From: Rhizobium aethiopicum | GTDB taxonomy: Bacteria > Pseudomonadota > Alphaproteobacteria > Rhizobiales > Rhizobiaceae | Assembly: GCF_900094625.1 (NCBI RefSeq) | Contig: NZ_FMAJ01000013.1 | Location: forward strand, 86,237 to 150,236 | DNA: 64,000 bases | Direction of reading: 5' to 3' | Shown here: one piece after another, positions 41,160 through 50,623 of the stretch | Layout: the number at the start of each line of letters is the position of its first letter | Numbering within the stretch: the stretch's first letter is position 1 | Program-made: the position numbers and the translations under genes | The notes under the pieces: generated by a model | The model's input: only the letters and a program-made list of their open reading frames with translations | What the model was told of the DNA's origin: nothing | Databases searched by the model: none

Positions 41160-43499
41160 TCATGGCAGCGTATAGGCGATGACATAATCGCCGGGTTTGG
41201 TGCCGACCGAGCCGTGGCCGCCGGCGACCATGACGACATATTGCTTGTTGTCGTCGGTCGTATAGGTCATCGGCGTCGCCTGGCCACCGGCCGGAAGCCG
41301 CGCCCGCCAGAGTTCCCGTCCGTTCGTCACGTCGTAGGCGCGCAGATAATCGTCGACCGCAGCGCCGAGGAAGGCAACGCCGCCCTTGGTCAGCATCGGG
41401 CCGCCGATGCCGGGCACGCCCACCTTGAAGGGCAGCGGCAGCGGCGTCATGTCGCGGACGGTGCCGTTCTTGTGCATATAGGCGATCTTGCCGGTGCGCA
41501 GGTCGACGCCGGTGACATAGCCCCATGGCGGCGCCTGGCAGGGGATCTGCAGCGGCCCGAGGAAGGGACCCATGAAGACGCCGTAGGGGGCGCCGTCATT
41601 GCGGTTGAGCCCCTGTTCGCTGCCCTTCTCGTCCTGACCTCTCGGCGGAATATCGGCGGCCGGCACCAGGCGCGAGGTGAAGGCGAGATAGGTCGGCATG
41701 CCGAACATGATCTGCCGCTCCGGATCGACCGCAACCGAGCCCCAGTTGAAGGTGCCGAAATTTCCGGGATAGACGATTGTCCCTTCGAGCGACGGCGGCG
41801 TATAGCGGCCCTCGTAGCGGTAGCGGTAGAAATCAATGCGGCAGACGAGCTGGTCGAACAGCGACACGCCCCACATGTCCTTTTCCTTGAGCGGCTCGGG
41901 CGAGAAGGTGAGGTCGGAGATCGGCTGCGTCGGCGCGGTCCGGTCGCCCTCCACCGCTCCGCCGGGTGCCGGGATTTCCTTGACCGGGATGATCGGCTCG
42001 CCGCTGCGCCGGTCGAGCACATAGAGATCGCCCTGCTTCGTCGGGCCGACGAGGGCGGGAACCACGCTGCCATCCGGCTTGGTCAGATCGATGAGTGCCG
42101 GTTGGGCCGGAACGTCCATGTCCCAGAGATCGTGATGCACCGTCTGGCGCACCCAGCGCAGCTGGCCGGTGGCGATGTCGAGCGCGACGATCGAGGAGGA
42201 GAATTTCTCGACATTGTCGCTGCGGCTGATGCCGATCTGGTCGGGCACCTGGTTGCCGAGCGGGATATAGACCATGCCGAGCGCCTCGTCGACGCTGAAG
42301 ACCGACCAGCTGTTCGGCGAGTTGGTCGTGTAGGTCTGGCCCTCGGCGATCGGCGTCGTCACATCCGGGTTGCCGGAATCCCAGTTCCAGATCAGCGCGC
42401 CGGTCTTGATGTCGAAGGCCCGGATGACGCCGGATTGTTCCTCGGTGGAATAATTGTCGTTTACCGCTCCGCCGACGATGATCTTGCCCGCCACCGCGAC
42501 CGGCGGCGAGGTGGAATAATAATAGCCGGCCGGGTTGAAGCGCATGCCGGTTTCCAGATGCAGCACGCCCTGATCGGCAAAGCTGGTGCAGACCTTCCCG
42601 TCGGCGGCATCGAGCGCAATCAGCCGGGCATCCGAGGTCGGCAGGTAGACACGCTCGGCGCAGGGCTGGCCGGCGGCGGCATCGGGATCGGCATAATAGG
42701 TGACGCCGCGGCAGGTCTGATGCTGACGGTTGGGATTCATGCCCGAGTTCGAGTCGTATTTCCATTTCTCCTTGCCGGTCTTGGCGTCGAGCGCGATCGC
42801 CCAGTTATGCGGCGTGCAGAGATAGAGCGTGTCCTTCACTTTGAGCGGCGTCACCTGATAGGTCGTCTCGCTGATATCCTCCGGCCGCTTGACGTCGCCG
42901 GTCTGATATCTCCAGGCTTCCTTCAGCGTCGAGACGTTCTCGGCGGTGATCTGGTCGAGCGGCGAATAGCGCTGGCCAAACGGCGTGCGGCCGTACTGGT
43001 GCCATTCTCCATCAGGCACGCTGCCGCCGACGACGGGGCTGGCGGCGACCTGATCCTTCGGCAGATCGCCGGCGAGATCATGCGGGTCTGTCGTCATCGA
43101 ATAGACGGCGACGAGGATGGCGAGAACGACAGGCACGGCGAGCGGCCAGGGATTGGCGCCGTAGGTGATGCCCGTCGGGCTGCGAAAGCCGAGCGGCCGG
43201 CGAATCCAGGGCGTCAGCAGCCAGAGGCCGAGAAGAATGATGACCCCGCCGCGCGGGCCCAGCTGCCACCAGTCGAAGCCCACCTCCCAGATCGCCCAGG
43301 CGAGTGCGGCGACGACCAGCACCGCATAGACCCAGAGCGCCACCGCCTTGCGCATCAGCAGCAGCCCGGCGGTGATGAGAAACATCAGGCCGGCGAACAG
43401 ATAGAAGATGCTGCCGCCGAGCGTGACGAGCCAGAGCCCGCCGCCGCCGAGTGCAAGCCCGATGATGATGAAGAGAATCGAGGTGACGACGATCGCCAT
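41160..43499 (-). CDS. gcd: Membrane-bound PQQ-dependent glucose dehydrogenase
   Basis: A 779-residue quinoprotein. Five N-terminal helices (about 1-140) anchor it and take the quinone; the eight-bladed periplasmic propeller follows (WHQYGRTPFGQRYSPLDQIT, DAKTGKEKWKYD and QTCRGVTYY are PQQ dehydrogenase hallmarks). It oxidises glucose (or another aldose, quinate or shikimate in relatives) in the periplasm and reduces ubiquinone. The PQQ synthesis genes are not in this window. The opposite strand carries a long open frame that is only a shadow. Confidence 0.92.
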   Translation of the reverse strand: MAIVVTSILFIIIGLALGGGGLWLVTLGGSIFYLFAGLMFLITAGLLLMRKAVALWVYAVLVVAALAWAIWEVGFDWWQLGPRGGVIILLGLWLLTPWIRRPLGFRSPTGITYGANPWPLAVPVVLAILVAVYSMTTDPHDLAGDLPKDQVAASPVVGGSVPDGEWHQYGRTPFGQRYSPLDQITAENVSTLKEAWRYQTGDVKRPEDISETTYQVTPLKVKDTLYLCTPHNWAIALDAKTGKEKWKYDSNSGMNPNRQHQTCRGVTYYADPDAAAGQPCAERVYLPTSDARLIALDAADGKVCTSFADQGVLHLETGMRFNPAGYYYSTSPPVAVAGKIIVGGAVNDNYSTEEQSGVIRAFDIKTGALIWNWDSGNPDVTTPIAEGQTYTTNSPNSWSVFSVDEALGMVYIPLGNQVPDQIGISRSDNVEKFSSSIVALDIATGQLRWVRQTVHHDLWDMDVPAQPALIDLTKPDGSVVPALVGPTKQGDLYVLDRRSGEPIIPVKEIPAPGGAVEGDRTAPTQPISDLTFSPEPLKEKDMWGVSLFDQLVCRIDFYRYRYEGRYTPPSLEGTIVYPGNFGTFNWGSVAVDPERQIMFGMPTYLAFTSRLVPAADIPPRGQDEKGSEQGLNRNDGAPYGVFMGPFLGPLQIPCQAPPWGYVTGVDLRTGKIAYMHKNGTVRDMTPLPLPFKVGVPGIGGPMLTKGGVAFLGAAVDDYLRAYDVTNGRELWRARLPAGGQATPMTYTTDDNKQYVVMVAGGHGSVGTKPGDYVIAYTLP

Positions 43500-43640
43500 A
43501 AGGCTGTCTCCCGCTTGATTTAGCCGGGTAAAGGATCGGCGGAAGAGTGCCGCCGGTCAGGCAGATAGAGCGAGGGAGATGCCTTTCAACGGCAGCATTT
43601 GCCGCAGGCCTTTGTCACGGTAGGGTTGTATTGAACCCGC

Positions 43641-45146
43641 TCACGTCCCGCAGAAGGTCTGCAGCACCCGTTCTTCCGGCTTCGGCGGCTCCATATAGGC
43701 CGCGAATTCTGGCTGGTCCTCATAAGGCTTCGAAAGGACAGTCAACAGCGCCTCGAACAGCGAAAAATCGCCGTTCTCGACCGCTGCTTCGATCGCCTGT
43801 TCGACCCGGTGATTGCGGGGAATGAAGGCCGGGTTGACGCTGCGCATGGCGATGGCGCGCTCGCCAGCCGTCTGCGGATCGCGTGACAGTCTCTCGCGCC
43901 ACTGCGCGAGCCAGGGGCGACAGGTCTCCGGCTCCCGGAAGCTTCCGGCAAAAGCGGGTTCCGCGTCGTCGTTGCCGGCAAGATCGGACAGCCGCCGGAA
44001 CACCAGGGTAAAATCGGCACCCTGCGCCTGCATCAGCGACAGCAGCGCCTGGACCAGGTCGAGATCGCCGTCCTCTTCACCGGCAAGGCCGATCTTGTCT
44101 CGCATGCCGGCCAGCCACGCAGCCTGGAACCGCTCGCCATAAGCCCGGATCACTGCATTCGCCTTGTCGACCGCCTTGTCCGGCTCGGCGTCGATCAGCG
44201 GCAACAGCGTTTCGCCGAGCCGCGCGAGGTTCCACTGGCCGATGGCTGGCTGGTTGGCATAGGCATAACGCCCATGCTGGTCGATCGAGGAGAAGACGGT
44301 GGCGGGATTATAAGCATCCATGAAGGCGCAGGGGCCGAAATCGATCGTCTCGCCGGAGACGGTCATATTGTCCGTGTTCATCACGCCATGGATGAAGCCG
44401 ATATGCAGCCAGCGGGCGATCAGCGCCGCCTGGCGCTCCGAGATCGCCGAAAACAGCGCGAGATAGGGCTCCTCCGCCTCCTTCAGCGCGGGATAGTGCC
44501 GGTCGATCACGTAATCGGCGAGCGCCCGCACGCCGTCGGTGTCGCCCCTTGCGGCGAAATACTGGAAGGTGCCGACCCGGATATGGCTTGCCGCGACGCG
44601 GGTGAAGACCGCGCCCGGCAGCACTTCTTCGCGGTAGACCGGTTCGCCCGTCGTCACGGCCGCCAGCGCCCGCGTGGCGGGAATGCCGAGCGCGAACATC
44701 GCCTCGCTGATGATATATTCTCTGAGCACCGGTCCGATTGCCGCCCGCCCGTCGCCGCGCCGCGAAAAAGGCGTCGGTCCGGCGCCTTTCAGCTGGATAT
44801 CGAAGCGCTTGCCGTTGCGGTCGACTACTTCGCCGAGCAGGATCGCCCGACCGTCGCCGAGCTGCGGCGAGAAGCCGCCGAACTGATGCCCGGCATAGGC
44901 CATCGCCAGCGGCTCGGCCCCTTCGGGAACGAGATTGCCGGAAAAGATGGCGGCGCCATCGCGGCGCAACGCCTCGACGTCAAGCCCGAGCTCGGCGGCA
45001 AGCGGTTCGTTGAGCTTGATCAGCCAGGGTTCGGTCACCGGCGTCGGCGCCTGCGGCGCAAAGAAGCGCTCGGGCAGGCCGACATAGCTGTTGTCGAACG
45101 GAAAGGCCACGCCGGACCTGATTTTCTGCGAGCTTGAGGTCATCAT
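43641..45146 (-). CDS. selO: SelO/YdiU protein AMPylase-type pseudokinase
   Basis: A 501-residue SelO-family enzyme, which transfers AMP from ATP to Ser/Thr/Tyr of target proteins in relatives. Typical stretches are FDNSYVGLPERFF, MAYAGHQFGGFSPQLGDGRA, FDIQLKGAGPTPFSRRGDGR, HGVMNTDNM (catalytic loop) and IDFGPCAFMD (metal). The C-terminus is FCGT; the penultimate region holds Cys where eukaryotic forms carry selenocysteine. Tandem ATG codons open the frame. Confidence 0.9.
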   Translation of the reverse strand: MMTSSSQKIRSGVAFPFDNSYVGLPERFFAPQAPTPVTEPWLIKLNEPLAAELGLDVEALRRDGAAIFSGNLVPEGAEPLAMAYAGHQFGGFSPQLGDGRAILLGEVVDRNGKRFDIQLKGAGPTPFSRRGDGRAAIGPVLREYIISEAMFALGIPATRALAAVTTGEPVYREEVLPGAVFTRVAASHIRVGTFQYFAARGDTDGVRALADYVIDRHYPALKEAEEPYLALFSAISERQAALIARWLHIGFIHGVMNTDNMTVSGETIDFGPCAFMDAYNPATVFSSIDQHGRYAYANQPAIGQWNLARLGETLLPLIDAEPDKAVDKANAVIRAYGERFQAAWLAGMRDKIGLAGEEDGDLDLVQALLSLMQAQGADFTLVFRRLSDLAGNDDAEPAFAGSFREPETCRPWLAQWRERLSRDPQTAGERAIAMRSVNPAFIPRNHRVEQAIEAAVENGDFSLFEALLTVLSKPYEDQPEFAAYMEPPKPEERVLQTFCGT

Positions 45147-45340
45147 TCATAGGTAGGGCTGGGGTGACCGCAGCGCAAGCCGATCCTGTCAAGGCAGAAC
45201 TCACGCTTCGGGAACGAGACCATCAGGAGCTTTACAACATCGGTAGCTGTTGAGCGATCGCAGCGGGTCGCCGAAACCTGAAGAGGATGGCTGCTCGCAA
45301 GCCTTTCGTGAACCTCCTCCACTTACGAGACAGCCCCCGC

Positions 45341-46234
45341 TCATCGTTCACTATAGGCGGCAAGCTCTTCAGGCGTTCCCTGCGGAAAGACCGCTTTCAG
45401 ATAGTCCAGAAATGCCGATACACGGGCGCTGAGTAACCGCCGTGTCGGATAGAGTGCCCAAAGGGTGGTCTCAAATTCTTCCACTTCGCCCCAGTTGACT
45501 AACATACCGGTGGCCAGATCGGAGCTTGCGAGGGACAGAGGAAGACGCGCCGCGCCCACACCGGCGCGAACGGCATCGCGGACCATGATAAACGAGGCGA
45601 GGCTCAGGACCGGCTTTGCCGTCAGGCGCGACTTTCCCGTGGGCGTCGTGACCTCCCACAATTCGGGCCGGAACATCGATCCCCGCACAATGGCAGGAAT
45701 GGGCTCCCCACCACGTGGACGCGGCAGCTTGGGGCTTGCAACCACGACCAACCTGTCACGCAGGAAAATACGCCCGACGAGACTTTCGTCCGGCTGCGGA
45801 TTCACGCGAATGACCAAGTCATAGGCCTCTTCGATCATGTCGACGGCCCTGTCTTCCGTCGTGATCTCGAGCTGAACTTCGGGATATCTCAGGACGAATC
45901 CCGCCGCGAGCTTTCCCAGGACCGTCTGGGAAAACAGCAGCGGTGCACTGATCCGTAATCGGCCCCTGGGGCTATGCCCGCCCGAGGCGATCGCCTTCGC
46001 CGTTTCGTCAAGCTCGGTCAGCAGCGCGCCCGTTCGTTCGAACAGAGCGCGTCCCTCCTCGGTGAGCTTCAGCGTGCTCGCACCTCGCTCGAACAGGCGC
46101 AAATCGAGATTTGCCTCCAGCTCGGCCACGCGTCGGGAAAGCGTCGCCTTCGGACGGCCCGCCGCCCGCGCGGCCTTACCGAATCCACCATGGCGGGCGA
46201 CGAGATTGAAATCGGCAAGCGCGAGGAGATCCAT
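45341..46234 (-). CDS. LysR-family transcriptional regulator
   Basis: 297 residues. Winged HTH (MDLLALADFNLVARHGGFGK, then RPKATLSRRVAELEANLDLR), then the periplasmic-binding-like effector domain (GRLRISAPLLFSQTVLGKLA; FLRDRLVVVASPKLPRP). This is the CrgA/DsdC-like branch common beside oxidoreductases. ATG 46234 is chosen for the family N-terminus, though no strong ribosome site is seen. It is divergent from the NmrA-like gene 103 bp away, its probable target. Confidence 0.87.
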   Translation of the reverse strand: MDLLALADFNLVARHGGFGKAARAAGRPKATLSRRVAELEANLDLRLFERGASTLKLTEEGRALFERTGALLTELDETAKAIASGGHSPRGRLRISAPLLFSQTVLGKLAAGFVLRYPEVQLEITTEDRAVDMIEEAYDLVIRVNPQPDESLVGRIFLRDRLVVVASPKLPRPRGGEPIPAIVRGSMFRPELWEVTTPTGKSRLTAKPVLSLASFIMVRDAVRAGVGAARLPLSLASSDLATGMLVNWGEVEEFETTLWALYPTRRLLSARVSAFLDYLKAVFPQGTPEELAAYSER

Positions 46235-46337
46235 GTGTTTCACCAGCGAGACAGAATGTCCAGATTCTGCGTCTATCGGTATCAATCTGGATCACTAACT
46301 TGCTTGGTGTCAACTGTACCCAACCGGAGTAACCCCG

Positions 46338-47207
46338 ATGACCATTCTCGTTACTGGCGCCACCGGCCGCGTCGGCCGCCACCTCGTCGATCAACTCGTC
46401 CAGCGCGGCGCAAAGGTCCGGGTGCTCACCCGCGACGCTTCAAAAGTCGAAGTCCCTGACGGCGTCGAAGTCGCTGAAGGCGAAATGCTCGACATAGATG
46501 CGCTGCGTAGCGCCTTCGAGGGCGTCAGCACTCTGTTTCTACTCAATGCCGTCACCGGCGATGAATTTACGCAGTCGATCATCACGCTCAATGTCGCTCG
46601 CGAGGCGGGGATCGAGCGGGTGGTGTATCTGTCGGTGTTTGGAGCCGACCGCGCTGTGAACGTGCCCCATTTTGCCGTGAAGTTCGGCGCCGAGCGTATG
46701 CTCGCGCAGATGGGCTTCAGCGCCACTATCCTGCGTCCGACCTACTTCATAGACAACGAACTGATGATCAAGGACGTGATCCTGGGTCACGGCGTCTATC
46801 CCATGCCGATCGGCGGCAAGGGCTTGGCCATGGTCGATGCACGCGACATCGCAGAGGTCGCCGCAATCGAACTCATTCGTCGCGACCGCGCCACCGCCGC
46901 GCTCCCGATCGAAACCATCAATCTGGTCGGCCCCGAGACGCTCACTGGTATTGACGTGGCGAAGATCTGGTCGGACCTGCTGGGTCGCCCGATCGTCTAT
47001 GGCGGCGATGATCCCAGCGCCTTCGAGCAGAGCATGGCCAGCTTCATGCCTAAGTGGACGGCCTATGAGATGCGGCTGATGGCCGAGCGCTACGTTACCG
47101 ACGGTATGATCCCAGACGCGAGCGACGTCGAGCGGCTGACCAATATCCTAGGACGCCCGCTGCGCTCTTACCACGATTTCGCGGCCGCGATCGCGACTGC
47201 CGCCTGA
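46338..47207 (+). CDS. NmrA-like NAD(P)-binding protein (atypical SDR)
   Basis: 289 residues with an N-terminal Rossmann motif VTGATGRVGRHLV, LTRDASKVEVPDGVE and YLSVFGADRAVN. The usual SDR Tyr/Lys pair is not evident, as in the NmrA/QorB group of quinone reductases and redox sensors. It is probably regulated by the divergent LysR protein. The exact role is open. Confidence 0.82.
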   Translation: MTILVTGATGRVGRHLVDQLVQRGAKVRVLTRDASKVEVPDGVEVAEGEMLDIDALRSAFEGVSTLFLLNAVTGDEFTQSIITLNVAREAGIERVVYLSVFGADRAVNVPHFAVKFGAERMLAQMGFSATILRPTYFIDNELMIKDVILGHGVYPMPIGGKGLAMVDARDIAEVAAIELIRRDRATAALPIETINLVGPETLTGIDVAKIWSDLLGRPIVYGGDDPSAFEQSMASFMPKWTAYEMRLMAERYVTDGMIPDASDVERLTNILGRPLRSYHDFAAAIATAA

Positions 47208-47734
47208 GCGAGCGGCGATCCGACGACAAGGAGACGCATGAAACCTCCGGCGAAATCGCACTAAGCTTACGAGCAGGTTTGAAAGGATTGGAACAAAAGA
47301 CGCGCAACCCGCGCCTTTTGCTCCATCTGCCGTCTGCACCCGATCCGATGCGGCGAGGAGAGCGCAACCGTTTCAAGGGCAGGCCACGTCGCCGGCCGGG
47401 ATCTGCGTGAGATCGTCACTCTCCCGCAGCGTCCAGCTGACGCATTGCTCCGCCCTGCCGCCGTCGACTACAGGGCGTCTCGTGACCTTGCGGAAACTGA
47501 TTGCCAAGCGCCCAATGTCGTCTGGCGGACATGAAGGGTGCCGTCACGAAGATCGCGCCCAAGCAATCGTGATCCGCCTTTACCCATCGTCAAAGCTGCT
47601 TTGCCATAAAGGACATAGCGCCGCGATGATCAGGGGCGTATAGCAGATCGTCTCCCCTTGGCCATGCGCCATGTCATCCCTGCGGCCTTGCTGCTTTCTC
47701 TGCTCCGCCGCGCCACCGCGAGTGATCCCGGACG
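47208..47734. other. Intergenic stretch without a supported gene
   Basis: About 530 bp between the NmrA-like and DHA2 exporter genes. A short leftward frame at about 47367-47540 reads plausibly (ending RESDDLTQIPAGDVACP) but has no start with a ribosome site and could be a gene scrap. No repeat or strong hairpin is seen. The promoter of the exporter should lie near 47600-47720. Confidence 0.45.
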
Positions 47735-49186
47735 ATGTCGGATCAGATTTACCAGGCGCCGATGGTTCGGCGCGCCGCGCCCAATTTCCGGGTGATCGCG
47801 ATGATCGTCGCGAGTGCGATGCTGATGGAAAACATCGACGCCACCGTACTGGCGACGGCACTGCCCACCATGGCGCGCGATTTCGCCGTCAGCGCCCCGG
47901 CCATGTCGATCGCCTTGACTTCCTATCTCCTGAGCCTGGCGATCTTTATTCCGGCAAGCGGCCGGATGGCCGACAGTTTCGGTTCGCGCACCGTCTTCCG
48001 CGCCGCTATCGCGGTGTTCGTGGTCGGCTCCATTCTCTCTGCGCTCGCACCGACGCTGCCCTTCCTGGTGCTGGCGCGACTGCTGCAGGGCATGGGCGGG
48101 GCGATGATGATGCCGGTCGGCCGTCTGGTGCTGATGCGCAGCGTCGATCGCAAGGATATGGTCAGCGCCATGTCCTGGCTGCTGGTGCCGGCGCTGATCG
48201 GCCCGATCGTCGGCCCGCCGCTCGGCGGCTTCATCGTCACCTATCTCGACTGGCGCTGGATCTTCTACATCAACGTGCCGATCGGCATCGTCGGCATGAT
48301 CTTCGTCTCGATTTACATCGACGAGGTGAAGGGCAAGGCGGTAGGCCCCTTCGATACGTTCGGCTTCATCCTCTCCGGCATCTCGCTCGGCTCGCTGCTC
48401 TTCGGCTTCGAAATGTCGAGCCATGAAGGCGAGGGCGCTTTCTCGATCTTCCTGATCGCCGTTGGCCTGATCTTCGGCATCGGTTATTTGGGGCATGCCC
48501 GCAGGCATCCGTCGCCGATCCTGGATTTCTCGCTGATGAAGGTGCCGAGCTTCGGCACCTCGGTCATTGCCGGTTCGCTGACGCGCATCACCCAGGGCGC
48601 GCAGCCTTTCCTGCTGCCGCTGCTGTTCCAGGTGGGCTTCGGCCTGTCGGCGGCGGCGGCCGGCCAGATCGTCATATCGACCGCGCTTGGCGCTCTCGCG
48701 ATGAAGCCGATGGCGCGGTTTGTCTTCAGCCGGCTCGGCTTCCGCAGAAGCCTCATCGTCAACGGCATCCTCGGCACGGCCGGCTACGCCCTCTGCGCCG
48801 CCTTCCGGCCGGACTGGCCGATGCCGCTGATCTTCGTCGTGCTGGTGCTCAGCGCCTTCTTCCTGTCGTTCCAGTTCACGGCCTACAATACCATCGCCTA
48901 TGACGAGATCGAAAAGGAGCGGATGAGCTCGGCCACCAGCTTCTACACCACTTTCCAGCAGCTGATGCTGTCGCTCGGCATCTGCATCGGCGCCTTGGCG
49001 CTGCACGGCTCCATGGCCTTCAATGGTGCCGAAACGCCGGCGCTTGGCGATTTTTCCGCCGCCTTCATCGTAGTCACCCTCATCTCGATCACATCAACCG
49101 TCTGGAACCTGCGCTTCTCGCCGACATCAGGCGAGGAGATCAGCGGCCATAAGGCCCGCCGCACGAAAGGCGCCGCCGGAGCCTGA
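47735..49186 (+). CDS. MFS drug:H+ antiporter, DHA2 (EmrB/QacA) family
   Basis: A 483-residue protein with 14 predicted helices. NIDATVLATALPTMARDF (helix 1), the antiporter motif ASGRMADSFGSRTVFRA, the helix 5 motif LVPALIGPIVGPPLGGFIVT and WRWIFYINVPIGI mark the DHA2 group. No EmrA partner is adjacent. The ribosome site is weak, so the start is moderately certain. The substrate is unknown. Confidence 0.87.
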   Translation: MSDQIYQAPMVRRAAPNFRVIAMIVASAMLMENIDATVLATALPTMARDFAVSAPAMSIALTSYLLSLAIFIPASGRMADSFGSRTVFRAAIAVFVVGSILSALAPTLPFLVLARLLQGMGGAMMMPVGRLVLMRSVDRKDMVSAMSWLLVPALIGPIVGPPLGGFIVTYLDWRWIFYINVPIGIVGMIFVSIYIDEVKGKAVGPFDTFGFILSGISLGSLLFGFEMSSHEGEGAFSIFLIAVGLIFGIGYLGHARRHPSPILDFSLMKVPSFGTSVIAGSLTRITQGAQPFLLPLLFQVGFGLSAAAAGQIVISTALGALAMKPMARFVFSRLGFRRSLIVNGILGTAGYALCAAFRPDWPMPLIFVVLVLSAFFLSFQFTAYNTIAYDEIEKERMSSATSFYTTFQQLMLSLGICIGALALHGSMAFNGAETPALGDFSAAFIVVTLISITSTVWNLRFSPTSGEEISGHKARRTKGAAGA

Positions 49187-49202
49187 CGCCGCTTTTCTTT
49201 CC

Positions 49203-49433
49203 TCAGAAGTCGCGCAATTCCCGCCGCTTGCTTCGCGAGGGCCGGCCCTCGCGCCGGTCCGCCACGATCCCGTAGCCCGTCGGGCTGTCGAGGCCGCCGA
49301 AGGCTGCAAGATCGATGTCTCGCAGCGCTACGTCTACGACCGCTTCGGCCTCGGTCGATCTGCGCCGTCCGGTGACCGCAAGCCACAGATCATGCCAGAC
49401 TCGCTCGCGCGTCACCGCCCCCGCCATCCTCAT
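49203..49433 (-). CDS. Small hypothetical protein downstream of the homocysteine methyltransferase gene
   Basis: 76 residues from ATG 49433, preceded by GGGAGGG at the right distance and 22 bp after the methyltransferase stop, so it is a likely second gene of that operon. The sequence contains RERVWHDLWLAVTGRRRSTE and LAAFGGLDSPTGYGIVADRR and ends in a basic tail. No family is recognised. The strong ribosome site and operon position are the main support; the longer open frame above it overlaps the methyltransferase gene and is ignored. Confidence 0.5.
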   Translation of the reverse strand: MRMAGAVTRERVWHDLWLAVTGRRRSTEAEAVVDVALRDIDLAAFGGLDSPTGYGIVADRREGRPSRSKRRELRDF

Positions 49434-49455
49434 CGTCCAGCCCTCCCTGCCGGCC

Positions 49456-50403
49456 TCATGCCGCCTGCGGCAGGCATGCCTCGCAGATTGCCGCGACATG
49501 GCGATGGTCGGTGCCGCAGCAACCGCCGAGCACGCGCAGCTCAGGCATGTGATCGAGAAGCCTGCGGTACCGCCGTCCGAGATCTTCTGGATCGCCGGCA
49601 TCCAGCATCTCGCTGTTATCGAGTTGCTCATGGCTCATGGTCGAGGCATTGGCGCGGATGCCGGAAATGCGCTTCACCCACGCGCTTCCATGATCGAGAG
49701 CGCCTTCGAAATGCGTCGGGTGGGCACAGTTGATCATGTAGTAGACCGGCCCCCCGCCAGTGGCCGCATCCGTGGTCTCGATGGCATTCTGGATGCTGCG
49801 ACCCGTCACCAGCCTGCCGTCCGTCTCCAGCGTGAAGGAGATGGCGCAGGGCATCGCGAACGACTTTGCCGCCCGCGTTATGCCGATCGCCTCGTCGATA
49901 TTCGTCAGGGTGAAGGCGCTCACCATATCCGCCTCGGTGCCGGCGAAGGCCTCGATCTGGAAGGCGTGGTAGTCCTCTGCCTCGTGCGCGCTCATCAAGC
50001 CGGCCTTGTAGCCATCGCCCCGCGGGCCGATCGCCCCGCTGATGACGATCGGCTGCTCCTGCCGCTCATAGGCGTTGCGCAAGCCCACGAGCAGCTCGAC
50101 GGCTTCCTCGTTCGCTGCCTTCAACGCTTCGCTCGTGTAGCCGAGCTTTCGTCCCCAGTCGGGATTGGCGCGCCACGTGGAGGTGTCGAGCACGAAGCCG
50201 GTCCCGTGCCGCCGCGCGATATCGAGGTAACGGCGATAGTAATTCCGCGTGCGCTGCCGGCCGTCTTCGGAAGCCAGCAGGACGAAAGCGGCGAAATGCG
50301 GAAGCGCGATGCCCTCGTGGAATATCATCGTTGTTTCCAAGCCGCCATCGGAAAGGAAGGTGCCGCCTTTCAGCTGCGGCAAGTCATGTCTGTACTTTGC
50401 CAT
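49456..50403 (-). CDS. Homocysteine S-methyltransferase family protein
   Basis: A 315-residue (beta/alpha)8 zinc methyltransferase. LSDGGLETTMIFHEG at the start, the first Zn-Cys in YYMINCAHPTHFEG, and the paired cysteines of GGCCGTDHRH near the C-terminus are all present. It transfers a methyl group from S-methylmethionine, SAM or a betaine to homocysteine (MmuM-like), giving methionine. It is divergent from a TetR gene. Methyl-donor specificity is unknown. Confidence 0.87.
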   Translation of the reverse strand: MAKYRHDLPQLKGGTFLSDGGLETTMIFHEGIALPHFAAFVLLASEDGRQRTRNYYRRYLDIARRHGTGFVLDTSTWRANPDWGRKLGYTSEALKAANEEAVELLVGLRNAYERQEQPIVISGAIGPRGDGYKAGLMSAHEAEDYHAFQIEAFAGTEADMVSAFTLTNIDEAIGITRAAKSFAMPCAISFTLETDGRLVTGRSIQNAIETTDAATGGGPVYYMINCAHPTHFEGALDHGSAWVKRISGIRANASTMSHEQLDNSEMLDAGDPEDLGRRYRRLLDHMPELRVLGGCCGTDHRHVAAICEACLPQAA

Positions 50404-50623
50404 TGTTGAAGTTTCTCCCGTCGCGGTGCCTGAATTGGCCGTCGTCGATGAGGAATGTTCTGCCGCTTAATCGGCTGCCAAACTAGCCGACTTGAGGTAT
50501 ACTGGCGGCTGTTCCGTTTTTAGCGGATCAAAATCAACTGCTTGGCGAGGTCGATGCCGTCGGGTACGGATGAAGGTCTGACCTCGCGGCGTTCGAAACT
50601 GTACCGCCGGTACAGGAGGGGAC

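Noticed and set aside
41076..43523. An 815-codon open frame on the plus strand
   Set aside because: It is exactly antisense to the glucose dehydrogenase gene, is rich in Arg/Gly/Asp with no domain, and results from high-GC codon bias.
47367..47540. A leftward frame of about 58 codons ending GDVACP
   Set aside because: It has no start with a ribosome site and no recognised family; it is mentioned only in the entry for that gap.
47630..49006. A 458-codon open frame on the minus strand
   Set aside because: Antisense to the DHA2 exporter; low-complexity His/Arg/Asp-rich translation.
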